Shown: piece by piece, positions 1 through 11,854 of the stretch
Layout of the letters: each line of letters starts with the position of its first letter
Position numbering within the stretch: position 1 is the first letter of the stretch
Assembly (NCBI RefSeq): GCF_022376445.1
Contig: NW_025955272.1
Span: 1 to 47,070 of the forward strand
Direction: 5' to 3'
Source: Fomitopsis serialis
Lineage: Eukaryota; Basidiomycota; Agaricomycetes; Polyporales; Fomitopsidaceae
Length of the DNA stretch: 47,070 bases
Notes under the pieces: generated by a model
The model's input: the letters and a program-made list of their open reading frames with translations, nothing else
What the model was told of the DNA's origin: nothing
Databases searched by the model: none
Made by a program: the position numbers and the translations under genes

Positions 1-550
1 ACGCCGTGAACTGACAAAGGGGGCGGTTCATGAGTCAGCGCTTCAGCGGGGACAGTTACTTACTATGCGCTGCATGCATAGTTTGCTATGATAGTATGTC
101 CGAGACCTGGCGCTGACTCGTGCAGACTCGGGACGGTATCAGCTTCTGCGTCGTTGTTGACATGTCGACAAATTCGCTCACCAATTGTGCTTCGAGAGAT
201 CCGGGGGTTGGGACGGACCGAATCACTCACTCATATCCATGCATCTTAAGCTTGTAGTCACGGTAAAGATTGCCGTCCGAATTGTCGGTCCTGCAGCGCC
301 TTTGATGCGTTCAGAGGTGTGAATACGCATCCATCAGGTACTGGCACTTCAACGAATTACACAAGCTTGAGTTGATTCAGTCAAGACAACGGGACAACAG
401 TCAACAGATAGATGCAGTCGGCCTCGGTTCGTCATTCAATGGGCCCGTCAGACTGGGCATTACAGTTTAAATTTGTTCAAATCGGAGGAGCGCGCTAACT
501 TGAACTTGGATGTGCACGTGTTCTGCCACGCCGCCGAATTGGCCGATCTG

Positions 551-568
551 CAAGTAAGTACTTACTTG
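551..568. repeat. Perfect 18-base palindrome beside dispersed repeat
   Basis: CAAGTAAGTACTTACTTG equals its own reverse complement. It directly abuts the first copy of the short dispersed repeat at 566-632. The core AGTAAGTACTTA recurs in partial form elsewhere (for example around 14159-14169 and 33891-33899). Function unknown; it could be a hairpin, an insertion-site preference or the end of a decayed element. Confidence 0.6.
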
Positions 569-632
569 ATTCTGGCTCACACCTACTAGTAAAGCTGTAT
601 ATCACTAGTACTGAATGAAGACAGTCGAACTT
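566..632. repeat. Short dispersed repeat, copy 1
   Basis: A segment starting TTGATTCTGGCTCACACC and ending near GAAGACAGTCG is repeated with a few substitutions and small indels at 2374-2440. Both copies lie in gene-free DNA and face the same way. They look like ends of a decayed non-coding element, but no full element can be delimited. Confidence 0.7.
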
Positions 633-2373
633 TGCGTCCCTCTCTCAAGCTTGGCCTGCAGATACTCAGTCAACGGAGTCGTATTCCGGAAACTACGCGC
701 TGAAGAGGACGCCCGTCATGTTCATCAACCGTGACCGCCGTGTATATTGGTCTCCACCGAGTCGTCAACGCTTCAGCCGGCACAGATCGGGACCGCTGTA
801 GCCTAGCCTTATGCGAAGGAGACGACCTACGTTCGACGCTGCAAAGTTGCTAAGTCCGTTGCTCCCAAGCGTGGTCCGCCCTCGTACTACTAAGAGGCTG
901 CGACCACGGTTATTGATGCGGTAGCATGACCCACAGGCACGTCCGCCACGGGCCCGCCGATTGAGATTCGACAGAAGATCTCGTATGTATGCCTCGGTTG
1001 TTTGATCGACTCGGATGTGCGCCCCTCGATCGTTGAGAATCAACGTCCGAGTCGCGGATTGGCCCTGCGGCTAGTGCGTTCGGTAATGGTTGACACTCTG
1101 CATGGAGGGTAGCTTATGTTTGGCAGTGGCATCCCTGGCGACTTGGCTTGCCAGTTGCCAGTATAGAGTTACCCACGGCTTGCCCTTTTGTACAGAGTGT
1201 ACTGGCACGACATCCAGTATCGGAGAAGGCAAGGTACGCCTACAGGAACCACAAACGTAGAACCCAGTATTGCTGATATATGTGATTAATCATATTGGTT
1301 CAGCAGTGTCTTGAAACCTCGTTGTCGGAAGGAAGTCATGGCAGTGCCGAAAGTCGCTGCGCCGCATCAAAGCCGCGCCTCTCACATTCAACGTATTACC
1401 GGAGGCTCTGATACGATGGTAGCGGTCAGTTCGGACACAAAGCGACTGAATAGGTGTACCAGAACTCACGCCGATGAATTCTAGAACGTTCAGATAGCTG
1501 GTACTGAAACAGATAGCCAGGCAAAGCCTATCGGCGCACGAGGTTCAGGAAGTTTCATTTCCGTTCGATGGGTGTAGGCCCATGCATATTCGTCTTTGCT
1601 GTAGATGCACCATGTGGCCACGGTCCGCGCAGTACACATAACGACTCCAAATAAGTGGGTCATCTGCCTAAGTAAGTTCGATGGTCCACTTCAGAAGCAT
1701 TCCCCCCCACTCCAGTATCACCGTGCCCACCAGAAGCAAGTTCCCTATGTTATCTCTCGTCATGCTCCCGTCCAGGAGTACGAGGACACGTAACACTGGC
1801 AGATGCTGGTAGCTTTCGAATGCGCACCACTGGCAGCTCGAACGGATCGCCTTAGTCAATCGAAGCGTTTCTTCCGCCGGTAGCTACCTGATCGTTGGAA
1901 AGGGTCATACAGGGAGCTAGGGCATCTGGCGTCGATCTGACCTGTTTGCTGAGACTCTGATAGGCATGGGAAATCCACTACATAAGTAGCCAGACGCCGC
2001 CGAACATGCCAAATACTCCATGGATGACGTCTTCTCTGTATCTAGAAACCGCCCTGTCTGTGCGGTTTCGCAAGGTTCGCGCGAGCTTGTAGATCAATCA
2101 TCTCGGTCAACCGCAACTCTTCGGGTGGGAATTTGATCTAGTACGGAGGGGCGTAAGGGCCCCAAGCACCGGACAATAATGGTATTTCCGCTGCAGTGAT
2201 CTGCACAGCTCAGGCAGGTTGCCGTTATTGACTACGCGAAGAGCCCGGCTGCATCGGGACGTTTGTCAGTTCACGTGCGAATGATTGAGGGGAGCCACTC
2301 TCACTGAGACTTATATTAGCGGGCATGTGAAGCGGCCGCTCGCCTACGAGTCTGGCTTGTCTTCCACTCTGTA

Positions 2374-2440
2374 TTGATTCTGGCTCACACCTACTAATGC
2401 TATATATCAGTAATTAGTACTGAAAGAAGACAGTCGGGAA
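2374..2440. repeat. Short dispersed repeat, copy 2
   Basis: Second copy of the repeat at 566-632. The first 20 bases or so are identical; the rest differs by substitutions and a small insertion. No palindrome flanks this copy, unlike copy 1. Confidence 0.7.
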
Positions 2441-2859
2441 AACTGTGCGAACCACATTTATGTGTTGGCAGACTTGCGCCTTTACTACTATGAGAAGTAA
2501 GTTGCGGTTGGCGTCGTGCGGCTGAAGGTGCTGACCAGGTCCTATTCACTGAATACACTGCCCTCGTTGCTGTCAATGAGATTGACACCAATGAGAGCCG
2601 CACGGTCTGTACAAAATGGTAGGTGTGAACGGCAGTCTGGTTCCGAGGCTCTACCCTAAACATGTCGCAAACCGCCAGTGGGTCATGCATCTCGATCCAC
2701 ATGACAATTATAGGAGAAGGTCCCTATGATGGAGACATTCATCAGCGAACAAGAGAGCTTGAAGAAGGGGAGATGCACAGTAGCAGCGAAGAAGGGTACG
2801 GCGGGTCGTTGCGGCTATCCGTGTATGTCCACGCCTGAGTGTATGCCTCTCCATATATG

Positions 2860-3139
2860 TTGTCCCACTATGTCGTAGAGGTGGCGATCGGGAAGCTGTA
2901 CAACGTCTCGGTCAAAGTGGCTGTCGAGTAGGGCCCCGTGTAGGTCGGCGCGATGATCGAGATCGTCTCGGTGGTTGTCGGGGTGTAGAGGACCGGGCAC
3001 GAGGGGTCAGAGGTAGCCTATCAAGGGGCACTCAGTTCGCCGTGGAGATCTGAGGGACGAGGACGTACTCGGGCCTGTGGCGCTGCAGACACACCGAGGA
3101 CGGCCAGTCCAGCGAATGCCGTGAGCGCGAGCGCTAGCA
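2860..3139 (-). pseudogene. Relic of a small secreted Thr-rich protein
   Basis: Reading down from an ATG at 3139 gives a good signal-peptide-like start (MLALALTAFAGLAVLGVSAA) followed by APQ. The likely continuation then moves through all three frames: PEYVLVPQISTAN in a second frame, then YTPTTTETISIIAPTYTG and a Thr/Ser-rich stretch in a third, with stops between. No short intron with good splice signals repairs this. I infer a frameshifted copy of a short secreted protein rich in Thr, Ser and Pro, a common type in agaricomycetes. It could instead be a real gene whose introns I have missed. Confidence 0.4.
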
Positions 3140-3149
3140 TATTCACGGT

Positions 3150-5500
3150 GGGTGATGTAAAGCTACGACGCAGTGTCACAGAGCCATCCTCATGTCTTAT
3201 GCCTCACGGAAGGCCAGCGCGACTGACCTGGTTCGATGAACTAACGCACGGAGGAGGCAACCATGTATACCGAGATGTATTCAGTCGCGGGAACAATCCA
3301 CGCGCACTCCCGAAGTGATTTGGGTTGCAAATGGAATGACATGAGAGATATGCTCCCAGTCTAGCAAATACGTATGAGTTGCCCGGACACAGGTCAACAG
3401 ACTATGAATCAGGGGACACTGCATACCTCGGCACGACGCTCAGTCGTAGGATTCAACGAAGGTGAGAGCCAGCTCACGCCTGTTCGTAACAGTAAGTCAA
3501 CGCAGCATAGCCGCGCACCTAGACTCTGACGAGCACAAATGCTATGCAATCCATTCTCCAGCTCACGCGTAGCTGGACTGCAAAACCACAGAAGCATTGG
3601 CTTGCACACCTGCCTATGAAATAGTGCACTGACTCTGAATTGGCGAGCAAATCGCCGACGCAACGTGCTATCAACTGTCAGATACCAGTATCGCCACAAA
3701 AACGCACTCGTGAGATTCAACGCCGTAATTTCAAGAGAGTGCCGCAGATTAGAGGTATCCTGACCTTGTGCACATCCGATGTGGGGTTATATGCGAACAG
3801 ACGCCACCCGAGCGAACGGAGCAGTTGATGATGGCTCCCTTCTTCATAAGTGATCACTGTGTCAGCCCACAAATGAGAAAGCCACATACAGGAAGCGATG
3901 AGACCGTAACTCGTTGCTGTTCAGCTGCTCGCCAGCTGGCATGTGGAGGTGACTTGAAGGGGTCCGGACTCCGAGTTAGCGACCTGATGGTGTTATGGAC
4001 GGGTTTACCCTATAAGCACCGGCATCGCGGAACCCTTGCGTTGTAGCGATGATATGTAGGTGAATAGAGCCTAGTGTCGGTACTTGAGTCGCGGTAAGTA
4101 TTGGAGAGGTAACATGGTGCACGTGGAGGGCTCACTTGAACGGTGTGTGTGACTACCAAATGAGTGAGGTGTCACCGAGGGATGACCGTGATGGATTGTC
4201 ACGGACGCGCTTGTGGCGAATGTGGCGAATGTGGCGCACAAGTTCAATTTACGACGCCGACTTACTTGGATCCACCGGCTCACAACTTTGCGAACAAACT
4301 GCCCACGAACGCTGCTAGAATCTCGTGACTCGTTGCACCTTATATCTGGCCCTTACCGCTTGGAAGAAGCAGTCGATAGCCCGGCGGGCCTTTACATAGC
4401 TTCGCCCGCGACGCGCGTGTGACGTGCGCTCGGCGACATCAGCTAGTCCAGATCTGACCCCTGAGCCGTATGGCCGTCGCAGATACCTCAGTCTGCTAGC
4501 CTCGAGCGACGGTGAGTGCTCTGTTCTTTCTATTCTGCGGCCTAATTCACTAACTTTCCATGCTCGTAAGTGTACTATTGTGGCTGGGAGGGCCTCACGT
4601 GCGTCCCAGTCAGAGCCGGGAGTCCAGAGTGGATCGTGAAGAGTCATCACGCAGATTCTGAGAGATAAGAACGCCAAGATCAGCCATCCTTGTCATCGTC
4701 TTCCAACGAAGCAGCGCTGTCGGCCCGTGTCGCAGAAAACAAGGCCGTCGCGATGCGCGGAGAACCCATGATGATAGAGGGCACCGCCCACAGCGTGGTC
4801 CGTGCTTCTAGTAGGGCTTTGATTATCGATAAGGCAGCGAGAACAAACAGCTACCCAAATCGATCACAAGGGCTGAGCCCGAAATGGCGGACAATAGGTG
4901 CGGCTGACTGTTTGTCAGGACCAAATATGGACCCACACGGAGGCGTATAAGGACCCGAGGTGAACGCCACTTCGTCCCCATTCCCTCTTGCCCTCCGACC
5001 ACCATGTCGGACGCGCCTCCAGTTTTCCACCACCCGCCACTCGGCCTTCGCACGTAGTCGCATTCCGTGGATGGGGGAAGTCGGCCTTGACTACGATGCG
5101 CCACACCCTGGCTTTGGGGCCGGCCCGGGGTCCAGAGCACCGGCAGCCTAGGTACGTTTACTTATCGATGCGCAAAGCACTTACTAACGTATTCTGCACT
5201 CTCCTGCCTTTTTCCCACCTGCCATTTGCGCGACGCCACACATCTCCGTGCGACCGCCTCTCAGACGAGCGAACACGTCTCTTGGTGCGTGCCAGTGGCT
5301 GTCCTAGGTGTCGACAACAAAGTAAGTCAATGTTGAATCTTGTCATGCAATCACGACTGACCGCGATGATAGATAGCGTCCATCAAGACGACGAGTGCAT
5401 CTGTGTGCGCCAAGACTTCCATCAATATGTGTGCCTCAAGACTATGCGACTTATGACCAACCTATGCAACAACAAATCCCTTACGGGTTCAACGAATTAT
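3150..5500. other. No recognisable gene
   Basis: Several open frames of 60-190 codons overlap on both strands (for example 4315-4677 minus and 4988-5557 plus), but none shows a known motif or a consistent intron pattern. A small run of GCGAATGTG repeats lies near 4216-4234. I see nothing else. Confidence 0.4.
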
Positions 5501-5559
5501 GCCAGACGACGGCCCAAAGTCCCGCAAGGGCACACCCGTACGTTGCACAATTGGTGATG

Positions 5560-5870
5560 GGACCGTCCAGTCTACCGTCGTCCGCACGATAGCGGCGACG
5601 TAGGCCCGGCTACTCGCGTCGTCGGTAGCTGGAAGCAGCTGTACTGCAGACGTGCACCAAGGGTCAGGAGTGTCGCGAATACGCGCCTCCGCAGGGACAC
5701 GGTGCACGGACTCTGTACGGGGACCGTTCCGCCGTTGACTGGTCCGAGACCCGACGCGTCGTCGGTAGACCACGAGGCTAGCCAGTTGTGGCGTGCGGGT
5801 GGGACGACGTGGCCTAACGTAAGTGCTCAACGTCGTCTCTGACTTCCAGCTCGACTCACCGTCATTGTAG
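5560..5870 (+). repeat. Exon-like unit, most diverged copy
   Basis: The stretch before 5820 resembles the two following units in scattered blocks (TGTACGGGGAC, TCGTCGG, GGCTAGC) and is followed by an intron-like segment from GTAAGTGCTC at about 5819 to TTGTAG near 5871. The resemblance is patchy, so this may be a third, older copy of the units at 5872-6250 and 6301-6668. Confidence 0.35.
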
Positions 5871-5871
5871 G

Positions 5872-6250
5872 CCACGTCTCGACGTCGAGGATCCAATTGG
5901 TCCGCGGCGAGCGCATCCAAATCCTCTACCGCCTATCGGGCACAAACCACCCCTGGTATGTCGTATTTGCGCGAACGGGTCCAGCCTCCGGTTTGAGGTG
6001 GTTCATGCTCTGGCATGGGCTTCCGGAGGCACCGTACCGACGACGCCGTGCATCAGCGGAGACGGGGCGTTACGCCCACTGTCAACGAGATTATGCCGGG
6101 TCATTATGTCGAACATGTACGGGGACGTCTTCGCCGCCGGTGCACGCCCGCTTCGTCGGACTACCGTTGCTGGCTAGCGCACGACCATACTGGGGAGGGG
6201 CGTCGCTCATCAAATCAGGTGAGCGGCGCTCCTGGCGAGGGTGCAATGTG
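5872..6250 (+). repeat. Tandem exon-like unit 1
   Basis: A unit of about 380 bases is followed by an intron-like GTGAGTCTTT...CTCGCAG segment and then by a related unit at 6301-6668. Shared blocks include ATCCAAATCCTC, CCCTGGTA.GTCGT, GGAGGCACCGTACCG and GAGCGGCGC.CCTGGC. One frame is open through this whole unit (from RIQILYRLSG), but in unit 2 the matching frame is shifted and stopped. The unit therefore looks like a duplicated exon of a decaying gene or a non-coding repeat. Product unknown. Confidence 0.5.
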
Positions 6251-6300
6251 AGTCTTTGTCGCGGAGAGGTCGTAGACGATTGCTAATTTTGGTCTCGCAG

Positions 6301-6668
6301 GATCGCCCGAGCGAAAACTCCGGAATTCCGGATCCAAATCCTCGATCGCCCCAATCGGGCGGAAGACATCCCTGGTACGTCGTTTGTGTGCGAAAGGGTC
6401 CAGCCTCTGGCGCGAGGTGGCCTGCCCATGCGGCGGGCTGCCGGAGGCACCGTACCGCCGACGTAGAGCACCGATGGCAGCATGGCAGACAGATTGCCTG
6501 CAGTCGGCCAGCCCGTCATCATGGTACGGGGATGTCCCCGCCGTCAGTGCACGCTCGCATCGTCGGGCTACTGCATCGTGCTAGCGCACAAACGTACCAG
6601 GAAGAGGGGCGTCGCTGCAAAAGACAGAAAAAAATAACATGAGCGGCGCCCCTGGCAAGGGTGCAACG
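6301..6668 (+). repeat. Tandem exon-like unit 2
   Basis: Second copy of the unit at 5872-6250, about three-quarters similar by eye. It starts right after an intron-like acceptor (CTCGCAG) and ends at a donor-like GTAAGTGCTC whose start matches the donor after the older copy near 5819. Indels break the frame relative to unit 1. Confidence 0.5.
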
Positions 6669-6719
6669 TAAGTGCTCGTCATGATCATCGCAGAGTGTCT
6701 CTGACGTTGTCGCAGGAAC

Positions 6720-8046
6720 ACCCGAGCCAAACCTCAAGCTGTAGATACGTTCATCATAACTTATACATCTCACCGCTACTCCCCTCCGACATTCGTGCCC
6801 CAGACGGGCTGTCACTCGAGCTCGCCGACAATGCGAGCGATCCGCCGTCGGAGGTTCCGGGTCCTCTCGAGCGTCCGGCGGCCCGGGGGTTTTTAGTGGG
6901 TATAGCAAGCGGACCAGAGCACCACCAACATCTCGACGACGACACATTGGTGCGATGACGGTCTTGAGTCCTACACTGTTCTCTCTCGCGAGAGTTCGTG
7001 CGTAATTGCATTTTCCCCCGGGAGGAAACGAGCGTCGCCTCGTTGTAGCCTGGTATCGGGCCCTCCTACCAAAAAAAAAAAGAAAGCGCGTGAGCGCATC
7101 AAGGTCCTTCTCTGACACTACAGGTGAGCATTCGTTCGCTTGCTTACGGGGCTTGCTAAGGATATGTAATGTCAGTCTGACTATCGCAAATGACGTCCCG
7201 CGTCCATAGACGAATACTCGGAGCGTGGTCTACCGCGTGGTGTTCTCCTGTCTTTGTTTGGAGTGTCGCCTGCTTACCTGTGTTGCCCAGATGGCCGCCG
7301 CTGACCTTTGTGGAGTGTTGCAGTCTCCTGGGTGGAGCCAGCTGGCATATGGACGTGTGACAACAGCGTCCCACCGGTTCTTCTGTGGCCGAGCGCTGTT
7401 TGTAGCCACCCAGAGGCCAGAACAGTGCGTGTATTACGTGGTCTTCGTGCATCCAATCTGTCTGATGCTACGATAAGCATTCCGCTCTGCACTCTGATAC
7501 TTAGCTTACTATTGTATGTGTGTCCAATCATACTGTGTCACTTTCGGGAGATATTATTGTTACGATGATATGCGTGTCGGCGCCCGTCGATGATCGCTGT
7601 GTTCTTGCAATCTGTTCAAGGTGAAGCATGCCTCCGAGTCAGCGTATATCACTAAATCTGACGTCCATCTATTGCTCTCAGAGACACGAACAGAAGCCTT
7701 GCTATCGCATGCCCATCGCTCGCTACAGATTCAGTACTCGGGTCATGTTGGGTCAACCGGGCAGACCAATAGTGCATCTCGAGCGTCATATCGTAGGCAC
7801 TGTGTGGTTGACTGAAGTGGACCAGTGGTCGGAGAGGTCTTGTATAATGATGATTGAGACTTGTCCATCACTGTCAAGTGGTCGCATCCTGTCGTCGTGC
7901 GTTGTTGTCCCTGTTTACCCAATGAGTCGTAGCTGACTATCCTGTCAGGTAGTCAGGTTCTGGCCTACTTAAGCTATCAGGCCGACGACTCCCTGCAGCC
8001 CAACCAAGGCTAAGCGTTCCCTTCTCATTGAACTCGGTAGAAGGCG
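6720..8046. other. No recognisable gene upstream of DUF6533 gene A
   Basis: Open frames at 6695-6958 (+), 7156-7452 (-) and 7628-7936 (+) show no family signature. A poly-A run lies at 7071-7081. A weak TATA-like CTTAAG lies about 80 bases before the gene A start. I see nothing else. Confidence 0.4.
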
Positions 8047-9929
8047 ATGTCTGTAACTTCCACGGATGTGCTGCTTCGACAGTAAGACCCTCTCAGTCTA
8101 CGCCGTTGTTGCGCCCCGCTTATCGGCTTTGTCGTCGTCTCTTTGAAGCGATCAATCAGACATTGTCTACAATCGTCTAGTCATTGCCGGAGCAGGTACG
8201 TATCGCGTACAGAAGGCATGTTGGGCACTAATGAGTTCCTTATAACTACTTGGAGCTGTCTATGCCTATGATCGAGTACTCACTGCCGGCAGAGAAGTCG
8301 AGCTGATATGGCGTCAAGGGAGGATTGGCATCGCCGTACCTATCCTCCTTGGCTGTATGCACTTCTCCACGATCTTCCTGCTGGTGCTTGGCATCGATTT
8401 CATGACGCCTCCCCAGTCGTGTAGGGTAAGTACCAGTACGCGCTCTCTCGGAAGCTGATGAAATGACTCCACGGGTTTGTCTTTGAAGAGGTGAGCTCTG
8501 CTTAGTTCGATGCGAGGCATACCACAATTTGTCATATTCTGGATGACTTACTAATTTGCTGCAGCTTCTATATTTTGTATTTCGTCGCAGCCATCAATGC
8601 CTGTTTTCTGTATCTCGTTTGCGGAGGTAAACAACTGCACTTCGTTCAATCTCAGTAGCAGCTCATCAGCATCATCAAGCCGCTTCGGCGTTGCGAACGT
8701 TCGCAGTCAACGGCAGGAAGTACACACTACCTTCTCTGGTCCTCATCCTCTCCGCTGTCCCTGTTGTGGCAAACATAGTAAGCACGTAACACGCTTCCAA
8801 AATTGTTAATTTAAACTGAAATTGGTGGACAAGGTCAATATATCGACTGTAACTTTGGTTCTCGTCCCTCCTCCGACAAAGTGCACGGTCAACTGGAGCA
8901 TTGGAACGCCTGCGATGCGCAAGTATGTTTGATCCTCTAGTGCATGACTTTAGATGCTGACCATGCCCATGCAGCAGTACGTTCTTCGTCGGGTCTCCGT
9001 GGCATTGCGGCGATACGGCTTATCGACCATCACTACTTCTTAGTTGAGATTGCCACGCGCGTCAGCGCTATGACAGTCGATGCCATGGTGCTTTTGGCGA
9101 TGTGGCAGACTATTGGTGGGTTCAGGAAACTTGCAGAAGGGCTTCGCGCCAACGTCTCCCTGACGAGGCGCCTCCTTCGGGATGGTGCGTACAAAACAGC
9201 CTCTTGTCGATGCAACAGCGGCTGAACACCACGATATCTACAAGGTACCCTATACTTTTTGTATGTTCCATCCCCGCAAGGCCTCGTGCGCCGTGCTGAT
9301 AAAAACCTGTCTTCTAATCTGCAGTGTACTCTTACTCATGAACGCCATCGTCCTCGCACTGTACATCCTGCCTGTACGTCTTCGCCGATATCGACGCCGT
9401 CTGCAGGCTGCCCTACTCAGCCACTGACACTTGCATAGACGGACTTCGCGGGCAAAAACATGGCGTCGCTCCCGGACATGTACGTCCTCCGAACCGTCTC
9501 TGTCGCAGCGCGTTCTTCAAGTTTTCCTGAGCACGACTGACGTTCTGCCACAGCGCGACGAGCGTTATTCTCTCCCGTTTGTTTCTCAACCTGCGCGAGG
9601 CCGTAATCAGCTCGCCGACGTCTCAAAACACATCCGAGTCCCCGAGTCAGCTGTCCGACCTGCATTTCTCACGCGTCCTCGGGGCTCTCGGAAGCTCTGC
9701 CACGGACGGATGCGGTGCAGAGGACTCGGGCGTCTTTGGGGAACCGGCCGAAGCAGATGCCAACGAAGATGAACTTGTCACTGAAGATGACGCAGAGGCC
9801 ATGGAGTTGAGAGTGGTTCTTCCGTCGAGCAGCAATGGCCCTCCGGGGGCCGTCGCGTCGTCGCAGAGCGGACGTGGGGCTTCCTCGGGCGAAAATCAGC
9901 TATTCGCGCTCCTAGAAAGAATTGCCTAG
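8047..9929 (+). CDS. DUF6533-domain membrane protein A
   Basis: Predicted 375-residue multi-pass membrane protein of the basidiomycete DUF6533 family, function unknown. Exons: 8047-8081, 8149-8195, 8256-8425, 8489-8490, 8565-8626, 8680-8777, 8834-8922, 8975-8976, 9044-9184, 9245-9260, 9325-9373, 9439-9479, 9554-9929; all 12 introns are GT-AG. The DUF6533 signature is in exon 3 (AVYAYDRVLTAGREVELIW). Hydrophobic segments follow (FYILYFVAAINACFLY, then LRTFAVNGRKYTLPSLV, then MTVDAMVLLAMW, then LLLMNAIVLALYILP), about seven in all. The tail carries SRLFLNLREAV and SDLHFSRVLGALG, then an acidic, Ser-rich end. Two exons are only 2 bases long; skipping either breaks the frame. Genes B, C and D in this window are paralogues with the same exon plan. 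What the family does is not known; membrane location is inferred from hydrophobicity. Confidence 0.85.
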
Positions 9930-10542
9930 ACAGGATAGTCGCGCATCGGTTTGGACAGTGGCGAAGGCTGGTCTTCGCGCGTTATTTAAGTAAGCTACGA
10001 TACTAGATACCATATTCAGATGTTCAGAGCACATTTATAGACGACACTAGTAATACGACTGGCCTCGTATTTCAGAGCTCTTCAGTGTCGGCCGAATAAG
10101 GGTCTGTGAGCAGACTGTAACAGGACATCTCCGCCGCAGTGACCGTCAGACGCGTCCTCCCGGAGCGCGCAGAACGGAGCATGTGCATCGATAGAGAAAG
10201 TCACTGCGTGGAACCAAACAGACATGCCTTTAGTGTCGATAATTGCGGTATGCTATGTGCCTCATATAAACCTCAGGGACTGCACGGGTGGTTCAGGACG
10301 TGCCATACCACCATCTTACGTACTCTCGCGTTGTAGCGCTCACAGTCCGTTCGTAAGCGAAGGTGTACCACCTCGGGTCGAGTCCAGTGTGCTAACTTAC
10401 AAGAAAGCCGAAGCTACGATATTACGAGTCATGTAAGTACTACAGTCTACCAGTCCACGCCTCGCGCGCATCAGAACACATACATATAGCACACCCTCTG
10501 CTCCTCTTCCCCATCACGATCCCCCGACCTACCCGCCACGCA
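9930..10542. other. Intergenic, nothing seen
   Basis: Lies between the 3' ends of the + strand DUF6533 gene A and the - strand NTF2-like gene. It must hold both 3' untranslated regions. No gene or repeat recognised. Confidence 0.4.
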
Positions 10543-11628
10543 TCACTCATGAACTTCAAGGGCCTCTTCCGGCGTAGGCCACTCCTTGCTCGCGCGCTCC
10601 GCGACCGGGCTCTCCGCCTCCGCCTCCTCCTCGTCGCTTCCCTTCTTCCCATTGACGAGCCCGTGCTTCGTCACGTCCGCGTACGAGGTCTCCTCCTGTT
10701 CCGGCGGGGGCGCGTTCTCGCCGATGTGCTGCAGCTCCACGTCCTTCCCGCGCTCACCAGGCCTCACGCTCCAGTACCCTGTCGCAGAGCGGTTCTGTGA
10801 GCGTCGGGTGTCAAAGGAGAGAGAAGAACGAGACACACCGAGAGCGTCGCCGAACCACGCGCCTAGGACACACGCCCAGGTGCCGAGAAGGAGGAGGGCG
10901 AGGAGGAATGGGACGAGCAGAGGCGCGACGAAGGTGAGGAGGTCTTCGGGGTGGTAGAAGTCTTCTTGCGCGGCGATCACGTAGAGCGGCTTCCCCTCCG
11001 GGGACGCGTACGGGAGCTCGCGCAGCGTGACGTGCGTGATCAGCCTGTACCGATATCCTCCGTTCAGCACGCTGGTCGGTATCCGAGGAAGGACGAGGGT
11101 GCGCACCTGGACTCCGCGGAAGGCATAAACACGTTCCACCGGACGTGGAAGCGCTGCACAATCTCGGCGTATATCTCCTTCCGCGGCTCGTCGTACACGA
11201 CCTTCTTCACCTGCACGTGCAGGTACGGGCTCAACACGCGGTACCACTGGTACACGCGCAGGATCGTCTCGCGGCTCGAGGAGGTCGCGATGCCGGTCGG
11301 TGTGAGCAGGCGAACAACAAAGACAGGGAGCTTGTTCAAGTATGGAAGAGAGAGGGGGTAGGAGTAGTGCACAGGCGAGGCCTGCGAAGGGGGAAAGACG
11401 GTGGGGGGCTTGCTGGAGGGGGGTACGGAGCAGAGGGGGTGGCGGAAGGAGGCGTCGGGGGCGAAGTACCTGTAAAGTTAGACAGATAATTGGTGTCTAA
11501 TCAGCCGTAGGGAGTGAAGTAAAGCAGAGGGATGCGTACCGGTAGATGGCGGCCCTTTGGATCTCCGGGTTGAGTGAAGCGGTGATGGCGAGGATTACAT
11601 CCTCAATTTCCGCTGCTGGATTTTCCAT
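10543..11628 (-). CDS. SigF-like NTF2-like domain protein with a membrane segment
   Basis: Predicted 317 residues from three exons: 11628-11540, 11469-11107 and 11044-10543. The start MENPAAEIEDVILAITASLN continues across intron 1 as RYFAPDASFRHPLC, the opening helix and strand pattern of a fungal NTF2-like fold called SigF-like. Later landmarks fit the family: ILRVYQWYRVLSP, FHVRWNVFMP, LITHVTLREL and YVIAAQEDFYHPEDL. Intron 2 (11106-11045) must be removed to join ESR to LITHV. After the domain comes one long hydrophobic stretch (about residues 187-217), then an acidic, probably cytosolic tail of about 100 residues. The role is unknown; NTF2-like folds often bind small hydrophobic ligands or act in polyketide steps, which is only inference here. 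The overlapping + strand frames are antisense shadows. Confidence 0.8.
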
Positions 11629-11854
11629 GTTTCAACTTGATTAAGTTGTCAGAAATGTTACGCTGCGTAAGATACGGGTGTAGGAAGGAGAGTAGACCGA
11701 GGCGGAGGCAGGAGGCGGGCGTCGTGAGGAAGGTGAGAACGAGGTGACGTCACGCGTCGCAGCACCGGTGACGCGTATGTAAGCATGTGATTTCCCATAC
11801 CAGAACCACTCACATTTGAACTGAGAACGGAAAATCGCCACACCATGATAACCT

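Larger units (their letters stand above)
1..2750. other. Gene-poor left end
   Basis: I see no convincing gene here. Open frames are short, overlap on both strands and resemble no family I know. The minus-strand frame at 765-1043 is rich in Arg and Gly and looks like chance. The stretch does hold an 18-base palindrome and a pair of about 65-base dispersed repeats, listed separately. It may be decayed transposon or gene sequence. Confidence 0.5.

Noticed and set aside
765..1043. Arg/Gly-rich frame that at first recalled translated ribosomal DNA
   Set aside because: I compared it by memory with conserved 18S and 28S segments and found no convincing match; the surroundings hold no rRNA.
10586..11489. 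Plus-strand frames opposite the NTF2-like gene
   Set aside because: Antisense shadows; the minus strand has a complete three-exon model with family landmarks.
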